From assembly GCF_002157855.1 (NCBI RefSeq), contig NZ_CP020880.1, positions 186,001-250,000 of the forward strand: 64,000 bases of DNA. Reading direction: 5' to 3'. Shown piece after piece: positions 27,423 to 36,887 of this stretch. The translations under genes and the position numbers were made by a program. Positions within the stretch are counted from its first letter, which is position 1; each line of letters begins with the position of its first letter. Below the pieces are notes generated by a model. The model made no database searches and was not told where the DNA came from. It was given only the letters and a program-made list of their open reading frames with translations. Origin of the DNA: Sutcliffiella horikoshii. GTDB taxonomy: Bacteria; Bacillota; Bacilli; Bacillales; Bacillaceae_I.

Positions 27423-28100
27423 ATGACTACACAAACTAGCACCATCCATACATATGAAGAGGCCGTTGCAGTGATTAAAGAAGTGGGCTTGCTTCCGCTT
27501 GCGCCGTTATTCGAGGATTACCCATCGCTTGGAGGCATGACGCCGAAAGAGGCATGGCATTCTGACACAGAGAAAGATCCGTGGATTTGGAGGACGCTTT
27601 TTGCTGCAGATGGAGTGGCGGTTTATGGAAAGTTCATTAAGAAAAAAGCGATGTTCATCTCAAAGGATTTACTTCCACTGATGCTTGTTGCACTTGCAAG
27701 TACAGAAACCGTGGAGAAGCGATACGAAAAAGGAGAAGTGTCCCGTGAAGCTTTGTCCCTTTTCAGCCTCATTTCGGAGAACCAAGGAATTGATACGAGA
27801 GTACTGCGAGCAAAAGCTGGAATGAAGGAAAAAGAAAAGAAGAAAGCCTTTGACCAGGCATTACTGGAGCTGCAAGGGAGTCTTGATATTGTGGTATCGG
27901 GGACAAAAGAAAAGCAGGACGAAAATGGCGAAAAGAATGGGTGGAGCAGTACGTCTTATGAAACGATGAAGCATTGGTGTGATAGAAATTATATAGAAGT
28001 GCCGGAATTGAAAAAGGAAGAGGCAACCGAAAAGCTGATGAATCATTTTGAAAGTTTTACATCAGAAGCGACGATGAAGAAGTTGAAGAGAGTTTTTTAG
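27423..28100 (+). CDS. Putative AlkZ-related protein
   Basis: Soluble protein of 225 residues. The segment PKEAWHSDTEKDPWIWRTLFAADGVAVYGKFIKKKAMFISK resembles short proteins annotated as AlkZ-related (winged-helix DNA glycosylase-like), but only part of that fold is covered and no catalytic residue can be assigned, so the DNA-repair link is tentative. ATG 27423 follows AAGGAGAGG. It is divergent from the PadR operon and shares its operators, so PadR may regulate it too. Confidence 0.5.
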   Translation: MTTQTSTIHTYEEAVAVIKEVGLLPLAPLFEDYPSLGGMTPKEAWHSDTEKDPWIWRTLFAADGVAVYGKFIKKKAMFISKDLLPLMLVALASTETVEKRYEKGEVSREALSLFSLISENQGIDTRVLRAKAGMKEKEKKKAFDQALLELQGSLDIVVSGTKEKQDENGEKNGWSSTSYETMKHWCDRNYIEVPELKKEEATEKLMNHFESFTSEATMKKLKRVF

Positions 28101-28116
28101 TCAAACGTTTGTTCAA
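28101..28116. repeat. Solitary copy of the array-G core (CAAACGTTTG)
   Basis: TCAAACGTTTGTTCAA directly abuts the preceding stop codon and is identical over 16 bases to the last unit of the array at 40448-40630. It lies 64 bp upstream of the histidine kinase start. Confidence 0.6.
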
Positions 28117-28179
28117 AATGAGAAAAGTGCAATTCATGGAACAACAAGAATTCACATAAAATAAAGGCGGGAATGATTT

Positions 28180-29313
28180 ATGGGTAGCAGGGTTAGTTCA
28201 CTTTGGATAAAACTTTGTTTTGTGTGCGCGATTCTTTTAATCATGCCAATCTATTATTCTCTGACAGGCACGCTGTTGGCTGCCTATCTTTTGGCGGCGG
28301 GAATGTATTTGGGGCTTTATTTTTCCATGCCGATTTGGAAAGAGAAGTGGATTGCGTATTTTTTGGCAACTGGGGCCGTAGTGTTGATGCAACACTTTAT
28401 TCTGACGCCGTTTGATGTGTTGCCTTGGCTGTTGGTCTATTTTTTATTGGTGGAAGGAATGCAATCTTCCGTTACCAAGCAGGCTGTCCTCACGACAGTG
28501 GCTGTTCTTTTGCCTGTTATGTTCACCCTTAGCGTTCTGGCAGTTTCTGATTTATTTTTCTATCATCTATTTCTTTTCATCATGTTGATCGGGGTGGGGG
28601 CGCTCATTCATCGATACTACCGTGATAATGAGAAGTTTGATAGAGAGTGGAAAAGTTTGTTGGTGGAGTATCGTGTGTTAAAAAGGCAGGTCCTTGAAAA
28701 TGAGGAGGTTGCCAGAGTCGAGGAGAGGAACCGGATTGCTAGGGATATTCATGATTCTGTGGGGCACCAGCTGACAGCACTCATGATGCAGTTGGCAGTG
28801 GCGGAACAGGCTGCCGGGGAAGAGAAGGTTGCTTTCATTGTGAAGCAGTCCAAACAGTTGGCCAGAGAAAGCCTGGATGGGATGCGAAAAGCAGTGAAGG
28901 CCTTGCAGGGGGAAGAGGAGCAGGGGATCTCTTCTGTGATTCATTTGATTAGAAAGCTGGAAGCGGAAAGTCAGATGAGGGTGCAGTTGACGACTAAAAC
29001 TGGCGTGCTATCGCAGCCACTTAGCAATGAGCAGAACATTGTTTTGTACCGATTTGTACAGGAAGGGCTGACCAATGCGATGAGGCATGGTAGCTCGAAG
29101 GAAATCTCCGTTACACTTGAAATTATCGGAGAACACAGTTTTCAGGTGAAAGTGGAAAATAAAGTGGAGGTTACAGGTCCTGTGGAAGAAGGATTTGGAC
29201 TGCAAAATATGCGAAAGCGAATGGAAGGCTTGAACGGACGGATGGAGCGGGAAGTCACCGAGGGATATTTTACAGTGAAGGGAATTTTCCCTTTGAAGGG
29301 AGTTACATATTAA
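28180..29313 (+). CDS. Sensor histidine kinase, NarL/LiaS type
   Basis: Product of 377 residues with five or six N-terminal membrane helices (about 10-145) and no large outside domain, so it probably senses within the membrane. A coiled linker is followed by a HisKA_3 dimer domain with phospho-acceptor His191 in RIARDIHDSVGHQLTAL, and an HATPase domain (EGLTNAMRHG N-box, GFGLQNMRKRMEGLNG G-box). The next gene is the cognate response regulator, and an ABC exporter follows, an arrangement like B. subtilis yvfRSTU. Confidence 0.9.
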   Translation: MGSRVSSLWIKLCFVCAILLIMPIYYSLTGTLLAAYLLAAGMYLGLYFSMPIWKEKWIAYFLATGAVVLMQHFILTPFDVLPWLLVYFLLVEGMQSSVTKQAVLTTVAVLLPVMFTLSVLAVSDLFFYHLFLFIMLIGVGALIHRYYRDNEKFDREWKSLLVEYRVLKRQVLENEEVARVEERNRIARDIHDSVGHQLTALMMQLAVAEQAAGEEKVAFIVKQSKQLARESLDGMRKAVKALQGEEEQGISSVIHLIRKLEAESQMRVQLTTKTGVLSQPLSNEQNIVLYRFVQEGLTNAMRHGSSKEISVTLEIIGEHSFQVKVENKVEVTGPVEEGFGLQNMRKRMEGLNGRMEREVTEGYFTVKGIFPLKGVTY

Positions 29314-29955
29314 GTGATTAATATATTGCTAGCAGAGGACCAGGCATTGGTTCGGCAAGGAATAAAAATGATGATTGAGCAGCATCCTTCGTTTCGGGTT
29401 GTGGCCGAGGTCGCAAACGGGAAGGAAGCAGTCGATGCTTATGAAAAGCACCTGGTGGACTTGGTGCTGATGGATGTACGGATGCCTGTCATGACGGGAA
29501 TTGAAGCGACGAAGGTCATCAGGCAGCGTGACCCGAAAGCGAAGGTGTTGATCTTGACGACTTTTGCAGATGATGAATATGCAATGGAGGCGTTGAGGCT
29601 TGGGGCATTAGGCTATCTATTGAAAGATGCGGATGCGGCGAACCTTTTGTCCTCGATCGAGAGTTGTTTGAATGGAGGGATTTCCATCGATGCCTCGGTA
29701 GCGGGAAAGGTGGTTCCGAGGTTGATTAATCGGCCGGGGCAAGCACCCTCTAGTATGGAGATGGTCGAGTTGACCAGCCGGGAGCGGACCATTTTACAGC
29801 TTGTGGGTGAGGGGAAAAATAATCAGGAGATTGCAGAAGCCTTGCATCTGTCTATTGGAACGGTGAAGAATCATGTGACGGTTATTTTACAAAAGCTTGG
29901 GTTGAGGGACCGGACACAGCTTGCGATTTTTGCGATTCGGAATGGGGTTGTGTAG
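29314..29955 (+). CDS. NarL-family response regulator
   Basis: Product of 213 residues: receiver domain (acidic pocket ED at 8-9, phospho-acceptor Asp54 in LVLMDVRMP, Lys near 104) and a LuxR-type helix-turn-helix (about 150-205, ELTSRERTILQLVGEGKNNQEIAEALHLSIGTVKNHV). The GTG start immediately follows the kinase stop, so the two are coupled. Likely target: the ABC exporter genes 700 bp downstream. Confidence 0.93.
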   Translation: MINILLAEDQALVRQGIKMMIEQHPSFRVVAEVANGKEAVDAYEKHLVDLVLMDVRMPVMTGIEATKVIRQRDPKAKVLILTTFADDEYAMEALRLGALGYLLKDADAANLLSSIESCLNGGISIDASVAGKVVPRLINRPGQAPSSMEMVELTSRERTILQLVGEGKNNQEIAEALHLSIGTVKNHVTVILQKLGLRDRTQLAIFAIRNGVV

Positions 29956-30025
29956 GCGGGTTTTATAGTTTAATTCCAATATTATCCACCTGAAGACTTG
30001 AAGCCCTTTAAAAATGGAGCGTTTA

Positions 30026-30441
30026 GTCAAATAGAGGGGCTCTATACGCTTGAAGCAGAAGTAAGACTGGGAGTTCGGTCAAATAGAAGGGTTCTATACG
30101 CCCGAAGCGGAAGTGAGACTGGGAGTTCGGTCAAATAGAGGGGCTCTATACGCCCGAAGCGGAAGTGAGACTGGGAGTTCGGTCAAATAGAAGGGCTCTA
30201 TACGCCCGAAGCGGAAGTAAAACAAGGTGTTCGGTCAAATAGAGGGGCTCTATACGCCTGAAGCAGATGTGAGACTGGGAGTTCGGTCAAATAGAAGGGT
30301 TCTATACGCCCGAAGCGGAAGTAAAACAAGGTGTTCGGTCAAATAGGCGGGGTCAATACGCCCGAAGCAGAAGTAACACTGCACGTTCCGTCTAATAGAG
30401 TGCTCGATGCAGCTCGAACAGAACAAAAAGCATCTAAAAGT
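30026..30441. repeat. Tandem array, 52-bp period (8 units)
   Basis: Units beginning GTCAAATAGA start at 30026, 30078, 30130, 30182, 30234, 30286, 30338 and (degenerate, GTCTAATAGA) 30390, exactly 52 bp apart. Each unit has a second conserved part, TATACGCCCGAAGCGGAAGT. Unlike the 20/21-bp arrays nearly the whole unit is conserved, with two sub-types of tail (GAGACTGGGAGTTCG and AAAACAAGGTGTTCG). It separates the two-component genes from the ABC exporter genes and makes up most of this 690-bp gap. Confidence 0.92.
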
Positions 30442-30497
30442 TGGTGAGATTGCCGCAGGGTATGAAGCAACAGGGGACTTTAATGAAGCATGCTTGA

Positions 30498-30525
30498 AGC
30501 TCGAGAAATCCATTCGGGCTTTTTT
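30498..30525 (+). terminator. Terminator downstream of the 52-bp array
   Basis: AGCTCGA GAAATCCAT TCGGGCT stem followed by six T, 125 bp before the ABC ATPase gene. Confidence 0.6.
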
Positions 30526-30649
30526 ACGTCCAAACTCTCCACCACAAAAGTGACTAAAGTCACCCCCACTCTCACAAACTAATGACCTTCTTCAGGTTAA
30601 CTTCCCTCGAGCCGATAGTATAGTAGAAGTAACAAAGGGGGCAACGAAC

Positions 30650-31582
30650 ATGCTAGAAGCCATTCAACTAACCAAAACGTTCAAAAATACGCAAGCCGTT
30701 AAAGGCGTCAACTTATACTTAGAAAAAGGGGAGACGGTGGGGCTGCTCGGGCCAAATGGAGCCGGCAAGTCCACCACGATCTCCATGCTTTCTTCCCTTG
30801 TCCGCCCGACAAGCGGGGATGTGCTCCTCAAAGGGGAAAGTGTTAAAGATCAGCCGCAGCACCTCAGAGAAATCTTGGGTGTCGTGCCGCAGGAGATCGC
30901 GGTATTCCCGGAACTGACTGCCTATGAAAATATGAGCTTTTTCGGGAAGATTTACAAACTGCCAAAAAGCGAATTAAAACAGAGAATCGAAGAAGTCCTG
31001 ACGTTGGTAGGCCTTGAGCAGCGTCAAAAAGAACCGGTCAAGCAATTTTCCGGAGGGATGAAGCGCCGACTCAATATCGCAGTGGCACTGCTACACAGGC
31101 CAGAAATCTTAATCATGGATGAACCGACTGTCGGAATCGACCCGCAATCTAGAAATTACATCTTAGAGACGGTGAAAAAGCTGAACGAAGAAAAAGGGAT
31201 TACGGTTCTTTACACAAGTCATTACATGGAGGAAGTGGAGTTTCTTTGTCAGCGCCTCTATATTATGGACCGCGGCGAAGTAATTGCCTCCGGGACAAAG
31301 GATGAAGTGAAAAATATTCTTTCCTCCGAGCATACTATCGAGGTCGAAGTGGAAAAGGTCAACCCGGCATTTATCGAAAAGCTGGAGGGCGTTCCAGCCA
31401 TTTCATCCGTAACCTCGCTTGATAAGAAAATTATCTTGCTTGCTCCAAAGAAAATTAACCTGCTAGAAGATGTCTTTGATGCGGCAAAGCAAACAGAAAG
31501 TCCGCTTAAAGGCATACAAATAAAAGCGCCGACACTTGAGGATGTCTTTTTGCATCTGACAGGTCGCAAGCTTCGGGATTAG
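30650..31582 (+). CDS. ABC-2 exporter ATP-binding protein (DrrA/YvfR type)
   Basis: Product of 310 residues. Walker A GPNGAGKST (about 35-43), Q-loop VVPQE, signature FSGGMKRRL, Walker B ILIMDEPTVGID, switch His in TSHYMEE, then a C-terminal accessory domain of about 80 residues typical of DrrA-like exporters. It powers the two permeases that follow. With the upstream two-component pair it forms a likely drug or lipid efflux unit. ATG 30650 follows AAAGGGGGC. Confidence 0.92.
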   Translation: MLEAIQLTKTFKNTQAVKGVNLYLEKGETVGLLGPNGAGKSTTISMLSSLVRPTSGDVLLKGESVKDQPQHLREILGVVPQEIAVFPELTAYENMSFFGKIYKLPKSELKQRIEEVLTLVGLEQRQKEPVKQFSGGMKRRLNIAVALLHRPEILIMDEPTVGIDPQSRNYILETVKKLNEEKGITVLYTSHYMEEVEFLCQRLYIMDRGEVIASGTKDEVKNILSSEHTIEVEVEKVNPAFIEKLEGVPAISSVTSLDKKIILLAPKKINLLEDVFDAAKQTESPLKGIQIKAPTLEDVFLHLTGRKLRD

Positions 31583-31594
31583 GGGGAATCTAAC

Positions 31595-32857
31595 GTGTTA
31601 CGTGCGTTTATCAAAAAAGACCTCCTTCACTTGCTGCGGGATAAAAAAGAAGTCCTGATCTTGCTTGCGATGCCGTTTGTTTTAATAACGATTCTTGGGT
31701 TTGCATTAGGGGGGAACTCTGGCGACGAAGTAACTCTGAACGCTCAGGTGGCGGTCCTTGACCAAGGAGATCTCCAAACAGAGTTAGAGCAATTCGACGA
31801 ATGGATGCAATCCGAAAATATTCCTGACCAAGGCAGAGCACCAATCCTTGAAGCGGCCGAACAGACCTCCTTGCCAGAGTTGCTCGTTGATACGGTAATG
31901 AAAGAGGAACTTCAAAATTTGCTGAATGTAAAAGAAGAAACAGATCTGGATGCGGCTCTTGCCAATGACGAATACGCTGGGGTTCTGCAATTTTCAGAGG
32001 GGCTTCGCTTGGAGACTTGGAAAGGGCAATTTTTCAACCAGGAAACGACAAAAGAATTGCAGCTCTACTTAAACGAAGATAAGGGGCTAGAAGCCAGTAT
32101 CATCTCAGATGTGGTAGAAGATTTTACCAATCAGATACGTTTGCAAACGGTGTTGACACAAGAGGCTCAACAAACGAATCAGGCGTTCCCTAGTTTCGAG
32201 AATGTAGCGGAGGTCACAGGGGAAACAGTAACGGTGGACGGAAAAGTGCCAGTGGATTCCTTTGGTTATTTTGCGGTGGGGATGAGTACGATGTTTGCTT
32301 TATATGTCGTATCCTTTGTAGCTGGCTATGCTTATTATGAAAAAGCCACATTTGTGTATGACCGAATACTTTTAACCAATACGAACCCTTGGATGTACGC
32401 GTCAAGTAAGTGGTTTTCAGCAGTCCTCATTTGCTTCCTTCAATTGTGTGCGTTATACGGTTTGGCCGCTCTGATTTATCAGGTGATATGGCCGGATCTA
32501 CTAGGATTCCTTGCCATCACGCTCTTCTTCAGTTTTGTGGTCGGTTCGATGGCAGTGCTAATTACCGCCTTGAATTACCGCTTTGAAACGCAACGGGTAT
32601 CCACGATGTTTTCCGGATTCCTTGTCAGTGTGTTTGCTTTCTTGGGCGGAAGCTTTGTCCCTTGGAATGAAGTTTCCGACACGATGTTTACAATCGCATC
32701 TTTCACGCCAAACGGTGCCGCCCTGCAAGGCTACCTGAAAATATTAAGTGGCGGAGAGCTTGCAACAGTTACTGGTAACCTTTTCCGCCTAGCAGTGGTG
32801 AGTATCGGCCTTCTCCTGATCGCCATCCCTATTTTTCCTAAAAGGAGGTTGATTTAA
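31595..32857 (+). CDS. ABC-2 type permease, subunit 1
   Basis: Product of 420 residues: one N-terminal helix (KEVLILLAMPFVLITILGFALG), a large outside domain of about 190 residues, then five helices with the ABC2_membrane pattern at the end (FLVSVFAFLGGSFVPWNEVSD). Start at GTG 31595. Its stop TAA (32855-32857) immediately precedes the proposed start of the second permease. Confidence 0.88.
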   Translation: MLRAFIKKDLLHLLRDKKEVLILLAMPFVLITILGFALGGNSGDEVTLNAQVAVLDQGDLQTELEQFDEWMQSENIPDQGRAPILEAAEQTSLPELLVDTVMKEELQNLLNVKEETDLDAALANDEYAGVLQFSEGLRLETWKGQFFNQETTKELQLYLNEDKGLEASIISDVVEDFTNQIRLQTVLTQEAQQTNQAFPSFENVAEVTGETVTVDGKVPVDSFGYFAVGMSTMFALYVVSFVAGYAYYEKATFVYDRILLTNTNPWMYASSKWFSAVLICFLQLCALYGLAALIYQVIWPDLLGFLAITLFFSFVVGSMAVLITALNYRFETQRVSTMFSGFLVSVFAFLGGSFVPWNEVSDTMFTIASFTPNGAALQGYLKILSGGELATVTGNLFRLAVVSIGLLLIAIPIFPKRRLI

Positions 32858-33961
32858 ATAAGGGCCATATTAATCAACCATTTACAGTATTTAAGAAGGC
32901 AGCCATTTGCGGTAATCGGTATGATCGTACTAACGTTTGTATTTGCCCTCGCACTCGGACAGGTAAATCAAGGGGAACCTGTAGAACTCCCTGTATTTTC
33001 AACCACCCTAACGGAGGCCGAACAAACAGAATTGATTCAAGCTCTAAATTCCAAAGCAGAGAATACCGTTTTTGTTTCGGAAAAAGAATCCTCGGTAAAA
33101 GAAAAACTCGAAAAAGGCACCATCGACATTGGGTTACAATTGGAGAGGGATAGCTACAAACTTTATCTTAGTGCCACCACTCCCAATATCACCCTGATAG
33201 AGTCGCATGTAGCGAACGTGGTGCAGTCAGAGGGCACGCTCACAGACGCAGCGGAAAGACTCAATGCTACACCAGACGATTTGAGAAAAAAGGTAGAAGA
33301 AAGCAGCGGATTGTTTGCTGTTTCGGAAAAATCTTTTAAAGAGAGTGAATTCGTCTATGATGCTTCTCTGCAGGCTTTGTTCGGATTCTCGCTTTTCTTT
33401 GTTATCTTTACGGTCACCTATACAGTCAGTACTATTTTGGAGCAAAAGAGAAATGGAATGTGGAACAGGATGATCTTGTCTCCGTTAACGAAAGTGCAGT
33501 TATATCTGGGGCATGTAAGCTTCAGCTTTTTACTTGGATACGCGCAACTGGCACTGGTTTTCTCCTTTTTCCACTTCATATTGGGAGTAGATTTAAAAGG
33601 TGGCTACCCAATGATTCTCCTTGTGATTATCCCATTTTTGTTTGCGATTGTGTCCCTTGGAATACTAATTAGCGCGATTGCCACCAACCCAAGGCAATTG
33701 GATGCAGTCATTCCGTTGATATCAGTGAGTATGGCCATGATCGGCGGCGCCTACTGGCCACTTGAAATCGTTCAGTCAGAGGCTTTGCTCACCTTGTCCA
33801 AACTGATCCCAATGACATATGGAATGGAAATGCTGAAGGGCGCAACGTTGTTGGATTGGTCCTTGTCGCAATTTTTGCTACCGGCTTCGGTACTATTTTG
33901 CATGGGTGTCCTCTTTATGGGAATTGGATTGAACCTGATGGAGCGGAAAGCAACAGTGTAA
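32858..33961 (+). CDS. ABC-2 type permease, subunit 2 (possible AUA start)
   Basis: The frame gives a 346-residue protein if started at ATG 32921, but that start has no ribosome site and cuts into the first membrane helix. The open frame extends back to ATA 32858, directly after the upstream stop and nine bases from a strong AAGGAGG inside the end of the previous gene. It adds (I/M)RAILINHLQYLRRQPFAVIG, the usual amphipathic N-terminus of this family. I therefore propose a rare AUA start, or an ATG-to-ATA mutation. The rest is an outside domain and five helices (GGAYWPLEIVQ motif near the end). Confidence 0.75.
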   Translation: MRAILINHLQYLRRQPFAVIGMIVLTFVFALALGQVNQGEPVELPVFSTTLTEAEQTELIQALNSKAENTVFVSEKESSVKEKLEKGTIDIGLQLERDSYKLYLSATTPNITLIESHVANVVQSEGTLTDAAERLNATPDDLRKKVEESSGLFAVSEKSFKESEFVYDASLQALFGFSLFFVIFTVTYTVSTILEQKRNGMWNRMILSPLTKVQLYLGHVSFSFLLGYAQLALVFSFFHFILGVDLKGGYPMILLVIIPFLFAIVSLGILISAIATNPRQLDAVIPLISVSMAMIGGAYWPLEIVQSEALLTLSKLIPMTYGMEMLKGATLLDWSLSQFLLPASVLFCMGVLFMGIGLNLMERKATV

Positions 33962-33980
33962 ATTTTTTCTGAGGAAGTGT

Positions 33981-34040
33981 GTAAAGGTATCTTTACATAT
34001 TTCCTTTTTTTGTTTATAGTGTATGTAAAGATATCTTTAC
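33981..34040. promoter_or_regulatory. Paired palindromic operators of the XRE regulator
   Basis: GTAAAGGTATCTTTAC (33981-33996) and the perfect palindrome GTAAAGATATCTTTAC (34025-34040), 44 bp apart, directly upstream of the XRE gene. Almost certainly autoregulatory operators. Confidence 0.75.
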
Positions 34041-34060
34041 CTTTTATGGAGGGGACGCCC

Positions 34061-34276
34061 GTGGCAGTAATCAATCACATTAAAGAAATTCGGCAAAAGC
34101 GTGGAATTACACAAATCAAGATGGCCGAAGATCTACAAATCACCAGGCAAACGGTTAATGCCATTGAGAAAAATAAACACAATCCAAGCTTAGAGTTGGC
34201 CCTCAAACTGATTGCCTACTTTGATGTGCCGATTGAGGAAATGTTTTATCTAGAAGAGACGAAAAAAGGGGAGTAG
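34061..34276 (+). CDS. Small XRE-family HTH regulator
   Basis: Product of 71 residues that is nearly all Cro/C1-type helix-turn-helix (IKEIRQKRGITQIKMAEDLQITRQTVNAIEKNKHNPSLELALKLIAYF), of the YvaO/Xre short type. The start is GTG 34061, seven bases past GGAGGGG. A membrane gene follows after three bases, a pairing seen widely in Firmicutes where the regulator controls its membrane partner. Confidence 0.9.
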   Translation: MAVINHIKEIRQKRGITQIKMAEDLQITRQTVNAIEKNKHNPSLELALKLIAYFDVPIEEMFYLEETKKGE

Positions 34277-34279
34277 AGG

Positions 34280-34693
34280 ATGAAAAATAATAAGAAGTGG
34301 TTCTGGTTGGCATTTGTAGTCATCTTAATTTGCATGCAGATTGGTGGAGCTTTGGGGATCTATATAATCGGCCGGGAAGAAGGGGTTTTTGATTATAGCC
34401 TTCTACTATCCATGTTTCAAGGTACATTGGGAGGGCTAATTTTGGTGCTCCTCATCATGTTCTTCCGCAAAAAAAGAAAGCCGAAATTACCCGAATTTGA
34501 TGAGCGCAGTATGCTATTGATGAAACGCTATTTCTTGGGAGCCCTGTATGTGGTGTTCATAGGCAGCGCAGCTATTGTCGTGACACTTGCCCTTCTTGGC
34601 GTGGAAACGGTAGAAGTAGGAATGCTTGCTGTGTATCTAAGCATTTTGTTTATCGCCGTTGGAATGGGAGCGCTTGTGACGGCGCGGCTTTAA
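34280..34693 (+). CDS. Four-helix membrane protein paired with XRE regulator
   Basis: Product of 137 residues with four membrane helices (about 8-28, 40-60, 82-104, 110-132). A cytosolic loop carries KKRKPKLPEFDERSMLLMKRY, a DERs-x-LL-like motif reminiscent of DUF2178-type proteins; I am not sure of the family. Three bases from the regulator stop, so co-transcribed and probably under its control. Confidence 0.65.
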   Translation: MKNNKKWFWLAFVVILICMQIGGALGIYIIGREEGVFDYSLLLSMFQGTLGGLILVLLIMFFRKKRKPKLPEFDERSMLLMKRYFLGALYVVFIGSAAIVVTLALLGVETVEVGMLAVYLSILFIAVGMGALVTARL

Positions 34694-34730
34694 TGGCATT
34701 TTTTGAAAATACTGACTTCTCCCTTGCTTC

Positions 34731-34757
34731 TTAACATTTAACATACTATGTCGATAA
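34731..34757 (+). promoter_or_regulatory. Sigma-D-like promoter of the chemoreceptor gene
   Basis: TTAA (34731-34734), 15 bp, then GTCGATAA (34750-34757), against the sigma-D consensus TAAA-N15-GCCGATAT. Correct spacing and 36 bp before the start codon; sigma-D drives most Bacillus chemoreceptor genes. Confidence 0.6.
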
Positions 34758-34792
34758 AATGTTTATCTGTTAAAAATAAAGGAGTCTTAAAT

Positions 34793-36781
34793 ATGTTTAC
34801 ATCATTACGAGGCAAACTGGTATTTTCGTTTTTGTTACTAATATTTTTGATCATTGCCAGTGTAGGCGCCGTTACATATAGCCAAGCCAAAAAGAAAATA
34901 GATCATGACGTCGTTGCAGATGCGGAAGCTGCGATGGTAGATCTTGAAGAAATGATTCATATTTACCTAGATAACTATTCTAAAATACTTAGCTCTTATG
35001 GGAGCACCTCATTAGTCGATGATTTTCTCGTAGATGGATCCGCAGCAAATGAGGAGACTATGTTGGAGGGATTCGACAAGGTATTAGGGAATTTCCCTGA
35101 CATGCAGGTCCTATACTTGGCAACCGCCGGAAAAGAGTTCTATTCTTCTCCTGCCATGGATCTCCCATCAGATTTCGATCCTACTACTCGAGCTTGGTAT
35201 GTGCAGGCTATGCAAAGCCCAGGTGAGGTCATTTATACAGATGTTTATGCAGATTCAAGTACCGGTGAACCGGTCATCACTTTAGCAAAAGCGGTAACAG
35301 GAGATGGAGTTGTACAGGGAGTGCTTGCAACAGATATTAATATTACCGCTTTGGAAGAGCTAGTTGCACAAAAAGAACTTGGATATGGTGGATATAGCAT
35401 TCTTTTGGACAATTACGGAGTTGCATTGGTGCATCCTACGTTGACTGGGGAAAACCTGTTAGATCAGGACCTACCGTTCATCGATAACATCTACAAGGAA
35501 GAAACGGAAGGTGTCCAAAGGTATACATTTGACGGAGAGAACAGGGTGCTGGCTTTTAACACTGTCAATGAAACTGGCTGGAAAATAGGCGGAGTGTTTT
35601 TGGAAAAAGATATGCTCCAATTGGCAAATGGCATCTTGAGAACAATTGTAATTGTAGGGTTAATCGCTATTGTGGTGGCAAGTATTTCTACCATTCTATT
35701 AGCACGTTATATTACTAGGCCGATATTGAGGTTGAATTCTGAGGTTACCAAAGTTGCCGATGGAGATTTAACCGGGGATATTGAGGTTGGTTCCAAAGAT
35801 GAAATTGGTGTGTTGGCAACGTCCTTTAAAACAATGCTAGTGAATATGCGCGAGATGATTGGAACGGTGGCCGATTCTTCTCAAAAAGTGAAGGCATCTG
35901 TGGAAGATATGAGTGCGGTCACAGAAGAGGTTTCCGCAACGAGCGAAGAGATGAACCGCGCTATCGAGGAACTGTCAAAAGGTGCGGTCCAACAGGCAAC
36001 CGATTTAGAAGGAACAAGCTCTCGTACCCAAAACCTAGCGGATAATATTGAGGATGTGTTATCCAAGCAAGACAATCTTCAGGCGCTCTCTGGACAGATT
36101 ATTTCTGCGAATGAAACCGGTCTGAAGAAGCTTGGGGTGCTGCAAGGCCACACAAATGAGTCAACAGAAATTGTAATGAGTCTTAATGCGTTAATGACCC
36201 AGTTTACGGACAAAATTAATAGTATAGAAGAAATTACGCATACCATTAACGAAATTTCCAATCAGACCAATCTGTTGGCATTGAATGCAAGCATTGAAGC
36301 AGCTCGTGCCGGCGAACATGGCCGTGGATTTGCGGTTGTGGCAACGGAAGTAAGAAAGCTTGCGGAACAAACAGCCGACTCGACCCAGCACATTAAAGAG
36401 ACCATCTCAAGTATTCAAGAAGAGTCCATTGTAATTTTGGCGGAGATGGAGAGAACGAATAAGATCTCAAGCGAGCAAAGCCTTGCTGTAACGGACACTG
36501 GAGAGTCATTCGGAGAAATCGCGACCAACATCCGCTCTATCATTGGATTCATCGAAGACATTATGGGCAACATGAATGCCATGAATGAGTCCAAGGAAGA
36601 AGTGCTTGCTTCTGTTCAAAGCATATCGGCCATCGCGGAGCAGTCTGCTGCAGGTACGGAAGAAATTGCAGCTTCAACAGACGAGCAAGTGAAGGCAATC
36701 AGCAGTATAGCATATTCAGCTGAAGAGTTGCTTGCAATGAGTGAGAACTTGAGTGAGTTGATTAAGAAGTTTAAGTTGTAA
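34793..36781 (+). CDS. Methyl-accepting chemotaxis protein with dCache sensor domain
   Basis: Product of 662 residues. Membrane helix 1 is at about 9-28, an outside dCache domain spans about 35-280, membrane helix 2 about 283-303, a HAMP domain follows ([22 protein letters not shown]), and then a signalling helix bundle with the tip [34 protein letters not shown] ... [13 protein letters not shown] has the Arg-Trp-Tyr ... Tyr-Asp pattern associated with amino-acid-binding dCache domains, so an amino-acid receptor like B. subtilis McpB/McpC is likely. ATG 34793 follows AAAGGAGTC. Confidence 0.92.
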   Translation: MFTSLRGKLVFSFLLLIFLIIASVGAVTYSQAKKKIDHDVVADAEAAMVDLEEMIHIYLDNYSKILSSYGSTSLVDDFLVDGSAANEETMLEGFDKVLGNFPDMQVLYLATAGKEFYSSPAMDLPSDFDPTTRAWYVQAMQSPGEVIYTDVYADSSTGEPVITLAKAVTGDGVVQGVLATDINITALEELVAQKELGYGGYSILLDNYGVALVHPTLTGENLLDQDLPFIDNIYKEETEGVQRYTFDGENRVLAFNTVNETGWKIGGVFLEKDMLQLANGILRTIVIVGLIAIVVASISTILLARYITRPILRLNSEVTKVADGDLTGDIEVGSKDEIGVLATSFKTMLVNMREMIGTVADSSQKVKASVEDMSAVTEEVSATSEEMNRAIEELSKGAVQQATDLEGTSSRTQNLADNIEDVLSKQDNLQALSGQIISANETGLKKLGVLQGHTNESTEIVMSLNALMTQFTDKINSIEEITHTINEISNQTNLLALNASIEAARAGEHGRGFAVVATEVRKLAEQTADSTQHIKETISSIQEESIVILAEMERTNKISSEQSLAVTDTGESFGEIATNIRSIIGFIEDIMGNMNAMNESKEEVLASVQSISAIAEQSAAGTEEIAASTDEQVKAISSIAYSAEELLAMSENLSELIKKFKL

Positions 36782-36794
36782 GATTTTTTGTGGG

Positions 36795-36836
36795 AACCCC
36801 GGCCGGGTGAGAGAGTGGATGGCCGGGGTTTTTTGT
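36795..36836 (+). terminator. Terminator of the chemoreceptor gene
   Basis: AACCCCGGCC ... GGCCGGGGTT stem followed by TTTTTG. Confidence 0.9.
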
Positions 36837-36887
36837 ATAGATTTCTAGGGTGTTCGCGAGGACCTACTTGTGCGTTGAGGTCGCTAT

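Noticed and set aside
30026-30441. Possible CRISPR array
   Set aside because: The whole 52-bp unit is conserved, with no unique spacers, and no cas genes are near. The 20/21-bp arrays are far too short-period for CRISPR.
30407-30553. Small ORF with protein-like composition (48 codons)
   Set aside because: No ribosome site, and it overlaps both the last unit of the 52-bp array and a terminator hairpin. It may be a gene remnant, but I cannot support it.
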